Source: Selenomonas sp. oral taxon 892 str. F0426
GTDB lineage: Bacteria; Bacillota; Negativicutes; Selenomonadales; Selenomonadaceae
NCBI RefSeq assembly: GCF_000468035.1
Contig: NZ_KI260546.1
Location: forward strand, 62,001-126,000
Length of the DNA: 64,000 bases
Direction of reading: 5' to 3'
The position numbers and the translations under genes were made by a program. Positions 63,585 to 64,000 of the stretch are shown piece after piece. Positions within the stretch are counted from its first letter, which is position 1; every line of letters begins with the position of its first letter. The notes beneath the pieces are model-generated. The model did no database searches. It was not told the DNA's origin and saw only the letters and a program-made list of their open reading frames with translations.

Positions 63585-64000
63585 TGCAGAAGCAGTATCG
63601 AGAGGAAAAGATCGACCGTGTGCGTGAGCTGGCGATGCAGGTGCTCCAAAAGGTGCATACGGAGAGTGCATACGCGAATGTGGCGCTTGCGGAAACGCTG
63701 CGCGAGATGCGGCTGCCGGAACGTGACCGCCGCTTTTTGACAGAGCTTGTTTACGGTGTTACAAAGGCGGGGGAAACGCTCGACTATATGATCGGGCGCT
63801 ATGTTGCCGACATCCGAAAGGCACAGCCTGCCATTCGTGAGCTTTTGCGTCTTGGCTTTTATCAGATTTTCTTCATGGATCGCGTGCCGCCGTCCGCCGC
63901 ATGCAATACGGCGGTGGAATTGGCGAAAAAATACGGGCGCAGGGGTGCAGACTCCTTCGTCAATGGTGTCCTGCGTGCAGCTCTCAGAGAGCCAGAGCGC
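63581..64000 (+). CDS. rsmB: 16S rRNA cytosine-C5 methyltransferase RsmB, 5' part
   Basis: The frame is open from ATG 63581 to the end of the window (140 codons) and runs off it. The visible part is the NusB-like N-terminal domain: 'LPERDRRFLTELVYGVTKAG', 'LRLGFYQIFFMDRVPPSAA' and 'KYGRRGADSFVNGVLRAAL'. The methyltransferase half lies outside. It overlaps DUF116 by 4 nt. Position after fmt is the usual Firmicute order. Confidence 0.94.
   Translation, partial: MMQKQYREEKIDRVRELAMQVLQKVHTESAYANVALAETLREMRLPERDRRFLTELVYGVTKAGETLDYMIGRYVADIRKAQPAIRELLRLGFYQIFFMDRVPPSAACNTAVELAKKYGRRGADSFVNGVLRAALREPER

Overview
This 64-kb window looks like chromosomal DNA from a Selenomonas-like member of the Negativicutes, that is, a Firmicute with an outer membrane. 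Three signs support this. There are Gram-positive-lineage genes: a delta-like RpoE, DivIC-like FtsB, HemZ, the TilS-Hpt-FtsH cluster and a YesM/YesN two-component pair. There is a diderm energy-coupling set, TonB-ExbB-ExbD. The coding DNA is GC-rich with frequent TTG and GTG starts. The assignment is inferred from gene content only. No rRNA, tRNA, CRISPR array or insertion sequence was recognised.

Layout. 1-9.3 kb: the 3' end of uvrC, an iron-type solute-binding lipoprotein with a YesM/YesN pair, rubredoxin, a PutP-type symporter, a glyoxalase and two CheX-type chemotaxis proteins. 9.3-24.3 kb: housekeeping genes (argS, rpoE, pyrG, mfd, a YabN-like methylase, HU, an SDR, a glycolipid glycosyltransferase, divIC, an S1 protein, tilS, hpt, ftsH). 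24.4-30.0 kb: a surface-glycan block with a large glycosyltransferase, rfbF and two tandem glycosyltransferase-methyltransferase fusions. 30.1-35.8 kb: birA, coaX, dusB, a 173-bp palindromic intergenic element, an M18 aminopeptidase and an aminotransferase. 35.8-44.4 kb: a ten-gene iron-uptake operon (exbB-exbD-tonB, Ftr1 permease, P19, a DUF2318 membrane electron carrier, two FtsX-like permeases, an ATPase and an FMN-binding lipoprotein) behind a strong promoter with a candidate Fur box. 44.5-55.9 kb: pepD, fur, hemZ, hisS, aspS, wecG/tagA, psd, pssA, a membrane glycosyltransferase, queD and queE. 55.9-60.3 kb: a reverse-strand cassette. 60.5-64 kb: an amidohydrolase, def, fmt, a DUF116 protein and the 5' end of rsmB.

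The most unusual region is the reverse-strand cassette at 55887-60299. It encodes a WYL-domain regulator, a tandem AAA+ ATPase whose reading frame is broken by one in-frame TAG codon, and a protein that joins a PD-(D/E)XK-like nuclease motif to an intact HD phosphohydrolase domain. Regulator, ATPase and nuclease/HD effector is the layout of many anti-phage or stress-response islands, but I do not recognise this combination as a named system. An imperfect palindrome lies upstream of the WYL gene.

Other notable items are a complete P19/Ftr1-type iron importer joined to TonB-ExbBD and a flavoprotein, a histidine kinase with no standard start codon after its promoter, a glycosyltransferase pair sharing a nearly identical 231-bp block, and a MazG-family protein that has only its methylase half.
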